From contig NZ_AP026966.1 of assembly GCF_027923905.1 (NCBI RefSeq), positions 3,845,001 through 3,909,000 of the forward strand: a stretch of 64,000 bases of DNA, written 5' to 3'. This document shows, one piece after another, positions 61,661 to 64,000 of the stretch. The notes beneath the pieces were generated by a model. The model saw only the letters and a list, made by a program, of their open reading frames with translations, ran no database searches and had not been told where the DNA came from. A program made the translations under genes and the position numbers. This DNA comes from Massilia varians. Lineage in GTDB: Bacteria > Pseudomonadota > Gammaproteobacteria > Burkholderiales > Burkholderiaceae_D. Each line of letters begins with the position of its first letter. Within the stretch, counting starts at the first letter, position 1.

Positions 61661-62122
61661 ATGTCCGTCTACGATAAACTCAAAGAACTGAACATCACCC
61701 TGGCCGCGCCGGCCACCCCGGCCGCCGCCTACGTCATGTACGTGCAGACCGGCAACCTCGTGTTCATCTCGGGCCACATCGCCAAGAACGCCGACGGCTC
61801 GCCGAACGCGGGCATTCTGGGCCGCGACAAGACCACCGCGGATGGCCAGCTTGCTGCGCGTTCGGTTGCCATCGACCTGATCGGCACCCTGCAGGAAGCC
61901 GTGGGCGGCGACCTGAACCGCGTCAAGCGCATCGTCAAGGTGATGAGCCTGGTTGCCTCGACCCCGGAATACAACGAGCAGCACCTGGTCACCAACGGCT
62001 GCTCGGAACTGATCGGCGAGATCTTCGGCGAAGCCGGCAAGCACGCCCGTTCGGCCTTCGGCGTCGCTTCGCTGCCGCGCGGCACCTGCGTCGAGATCGA
62101 GATGATCGCTGAAGTTGCCTGA
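61661..62122 (+). CDS. RidA/YjgF family protein
   Basis: A 153-residue protein of the RidA (Rid/YjgF/UK114) family; the archetype hydrolyses reactive enamine/imine intermediates from PLP enzymes. VYVQTGNLVFISGH-type strands (MYVQTGNLVFISGHIAK), AIDLIGTLQEAVGGDLNRVKRI (in parts) and RSAFGVASLPRGTCVEIEM are family-typical. The length (153) and AFGVASLP place it in the longer Rid subgroup (Rid4-7-like), whose activity is less clear. The Met at 61661 is the family start. Confidence 0.88.
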   Translation: MSVYDKLKELNITLAAPATPAAAYVMYVQTGNLVFISGHIAKNADGSPNAGILGRDKTTADGQLAARSVAIDLIGTLQEAVGGDLNRVKRIVKVMSLVASTPEYNEQHLVTNGCSELIGEIFGEAGKHARSAFGVASLPRGTCVEIEMIAEVA

Positions 62123-62130
62123 TTTTTTCG

Positions 62131-62165
62131 CCCAAACATTTGTTTGGGAATTGTTGCATTTTTTT
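62131..62165 (+). terminator. Candidate terminator after ridA
   Basis: CCCAAACA-TT-TGTTTGGG (62131-62148), followed after 9 bp by a run of seven T. Confidence 0.5.
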
Positions 62166-62287
62166 AAATAGTACCGATCGCGGGCTGGGCCTACCCGGCC
62201 CGGTCCATCCCGAGGCTGCCTACCGGCCTGCCTTATAATGGTCCGGCACTACCCGTGCGGTCCCTTCCTGAGAGTCCTGAGAACAGC

Positions 62288-63481
62288 ATGAAAATCGAGA
62301 ATCCAAACCCCATCCAGTGGCAGTTTTCGGAGCGCGCCCAGCAGCTGCAAAGCTCGTTCATCCGCGAAATCCTGAAGATCACCCAGCGTCCTGAGATCAT
62401 CTCCTTCGCGGGCGGCCTGCCGTCGCCGGCCACCTTCCCGGTCGAGCGCATGAAAGCGGCCTACGACAAGGTCCTGCTTGACGCCGGCAAGGTCGCGCTG
62501 CAGTACGGCCCGACCGATGGCTACGCGCCGCTGCGGGAATGGATCGCCAATTCTCTCTCCACGGAAGGCAGCCGCATCCTGCCGGAACAGATCCTGATGA
62601 CCTCGGGCTCGCAGCAGGCCCTCGACCTGCTGGGCAAGGTCCTGATCGACGAAGGCAGCCGCGTGCTGGTCGAAACCCCGAGCTACCTGGGCGCCCTGCA
62701 GGCCTTCTCGGTCTACCGTCCCGAATTCAAATCCGTCGAAACCGACGAACACGGCCTGGTGCCGTCGTCGATCGACGCGATCGCGCAAGGCGCGCGCCTG
62801 CTGTACGCGCTGCCGAACTTCCAGAATCCGACCGGCCGTTCGCTGTCGGTCGAGCGCCGCCAGGAGCTCGTGGAAACCTGTGCCCGCCTCGGCCTGCCGC
62901 TGATCGAGGACGACCCGTACGGCACCCTGTCCTACCGCGGCGAGCCGTCGCCGAAGATGGTCGCGATGAACCCGGACGGCGTCATCTACATGGGTTCCTT
63001 CTCCAAGGTGCTGACCCCGGGCATCCGCCTGGGCTACGTCTGCGCACCGCTGCCGCTGGTGCGCCGCCTTGAGCTGGCCAAGCAGGCGGCCGACCTGCAC
63101 ACCGCCCAGCTGACCCAGATGGTGGTGCACGAGGTGGTGAAGGACGGCTTCCTGGACCAGCACATCCCGACCATCCGCAAGCTGTACGGCGACCAGTGCC
63201 AGGTGATGCTGGACGCGATGCTTGAACACTTCCCGGCAGGCGTGAGCTGGACCAAGCCCGAAGGCGGCATGTTCATCTGGGTGACCCTGCCGCAGAGCAT
63301 CGACGCAATGAAACTGCTCGAGCAGTCGCTGGCCGCGCGCGTGGCCTTCGTGCCGGGCGCGCCCTTCTATGCCAACGATCCGGCCACCAACACCCTGCGC
63401 CTGTCCTTCGTGACCGTGCCGCCGGAACGCATCCGCGAAGGCATCGCCATCCTCGGCAAGCTGATCAAGGACATGCTGTAA
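62288..63481 (+). CDS. PLP-dependent aminotransferase (LysN/aminoadipate type)
   Basis: A 397-residue fold-type I aminotransferase. It has ISFAGGLPSPATFPVE (typical start of the LysN/2-aminoadipate and multi-substrate group), GSQQALDLLGKV, LPNFQNPTGRSLS, EDDPYG, and the PLP lysine in MGSFSKVLTPGIRLGY. Substrates of the family include aromatic and branched-chain amino acids and 2-aminoadipate. Proximity to ridA, which detoxifies PLP by-products, fits. Confidence 0.92.
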   Translation: MKIENPNPIQWQFSERAQQLQSSFIREILKITQRPEIISFAGGLPSPATFPVERMKAAYDKVLLDAGKVALQYGPTDGYAPLREWIANSLSTEGSRILPEQILMTSGSQQALDLLGKVLIDEGSRVLVETPSYLGALQAFSVYRPEFKSVETDEHGLVPSSIDAIAQGARLLYALPNFQNPTGRSLSVERRQELVETCARLGLPLIEDDPYGTLSYRGEPSPKMVAMNPDGVIYMGSFSKVLTPGIRLGYVCAPLPLVRRLELAKQAADLHTAQLTQMVVHEVVKDGFLDQHIPTIRKLYGDQCQVMLDAMLEHFPAGVSWTKPEGGMFIWVTLPQSIDAMKLLEQSLAARVAFVPGAPFYANDPATNTLRLSFVTVPPERIREGIAILGKLIKDML

Positions 63482-63502
63482 ACACCAGAAAGCATGCAGC
63501 GC

Positions 63503-63534
63503 GCGCAACCGCCAGTATGTATTGGCGCTTGCGC
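63503..63534 (+). terminator. Hairpin after the aminotransferase gene
   Basis: GCGCAA-C-CGCCA pairs with TGGCG-C-TTGCGC around an 8-nt loop (one internal mismatch). There is no T-run, so it may be a weak or Rho-assisted terminator. Confidence 0.4.
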
Positions 63535-63669
63535 AACTGGTCGTAGCGGTACAACACCGGGACAGCCTTTCAAGCTTGTTTGTGTTCTTGTGGCAAGAAA
63601 ACTTGCCGCGAGTGACGGCGGACGGGGTATGATTTTCCTAGAGAAAATTCTGCTTTACCCCGCAACCGT

Positions 63670-64000
63670 ATGAACCATCCTGCTTTCGAGCCCGTAGTGC
63701 CCGCGCGCCAGGCCGCGATCCTGATCGTCGACGACGCGCCAGCCAGCCTGGCCTGCTGCAGGAGATGCTGCGCGGCCAGGGTTACCGCACCTTCGTCGCC
63801 ATTTCCGGCGAACGCGCCCTCGATCTCGCCCAACGGGTCCAGCCCGACCTGATCCTGCTGGACGTCATGTTGCCGGCCTGGACGGCCTGGAAACCTGCCG
63901 CCGCCTGAAAGCCAACCCGGCCACCGGCGACATTCCCGTCATTTTCGTCAGCGCCTGCTCCGACACCAACGACATCGTGGCCGGTTTCGACCAGGGTGCG
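63670..64000 (+). pseudogene. Response regulator receiver domain, two single-base frameshifts, cut by window end
   Basis: The N-terminal receiver has ILIVDDAPASL, then after a frame change LLQEMLRGQGYRTFVAISGE and DLILLDVMLP with the phosphoacceptor Asp. After a second change come LDGLETCRRLKANPATGD and IPVIFVSACSD. Both breaks (about 63751 and 63874) are repaired by adding one G to a GG. It is therefore probably an intact PleD/hybrid-type regulator with two sequencing deletions; the output domain lies beyond the window. Confidence 0.8.

Overview
The window comes from a high-GC, motile betaproteobacterium, most likely Oxalobacteraceae and close to Massilia/Telluria; this placement is an inference. 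The evidence is an FlhDC-controlled mot/che cluster in the order flhDC-motAB-cheY-cheA-cheW-cheR-cheD-cheB-cheYZ, an arginine-32 type EF-P next to earP, the kynBUA tryptophan operon, a DUF3460-scpA-panC neighbourhood and very high GC at third codon positions. No prophage, insertion sequence, CRISPR array or rRNA gene was seen.

Layout. 1-7.0 kb (mostly minus): 5' part of clpB with a textbook sigma-32 promoter, a DUF349-moaE-crcB operon with 4-bp overlaps, a small helical protein and a frameshifted ycaQ-like gene. 7.1-17.3 kb (plus): sbcDC, a small CxxC protein, a methyltransferase, initiator tRNA-Met with promoter and terminator, dbpA, and a degenerate kinase/PEGA protein coupled to a TssQ-like lipoprotein. 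17.3-29.4 kb (minus): a Tat-exported amidase, efp, earP, five tRNA genes (2 Ala-GGC, 3 Glu-UUC) downstream of gltX, an alpha-oxoamine synthase, a GGDEF-GGDEF-EAL membrane protein, an RlmN-family enzyme and Mrp/ApbC. 29.5-36.2 kb (plus): metG, a FabMG-like protein, DUF3460, scpA, panC and a PilZ flagellar brake gene with a one-base frameshift.

36.2-48.8 kb (minus) is one motility and chemotaxis block: HDOD protein, cheZ, cheY, cheB, cheD, cheR, cheW, cheA, a second cheY, a QFQDM-motif chemotaxis protein, motB, motA, a membrane methyltransferase, flhC and flhD. An unusual 591-bp intergenic region with three diverged repeats about 75 bp apart separates flhD from the divergent kynB-kynU-kynA operon. 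52-54.7 kb holds an acyltransferase, a small hydrolase, a GNAT enzyme and an internally deleted GFA gene. htpG and a DUF1080 protein follow on the minus strand.

The last 6 kb is the most disturbed part. An AraC-type regulator is fused in frame to a gluconate-2-dehydrogenase subunit 3. The first ~37 codons of a GMC oxidoreductase run directly into the middle of a sugar ABC ATPase, which in turn runs into an EamA transporter. The ridA and aminotransferase genes are intact, and the window ends inside a doubly frameshifted response regulator. Most single-base frameshifts can be repaired by adding one G or C to a short G/C run. That suggests uncorrected sequencing deletions rather than real gene decay, but it cannot explain the multi-gene junctions or the GFA deletion.
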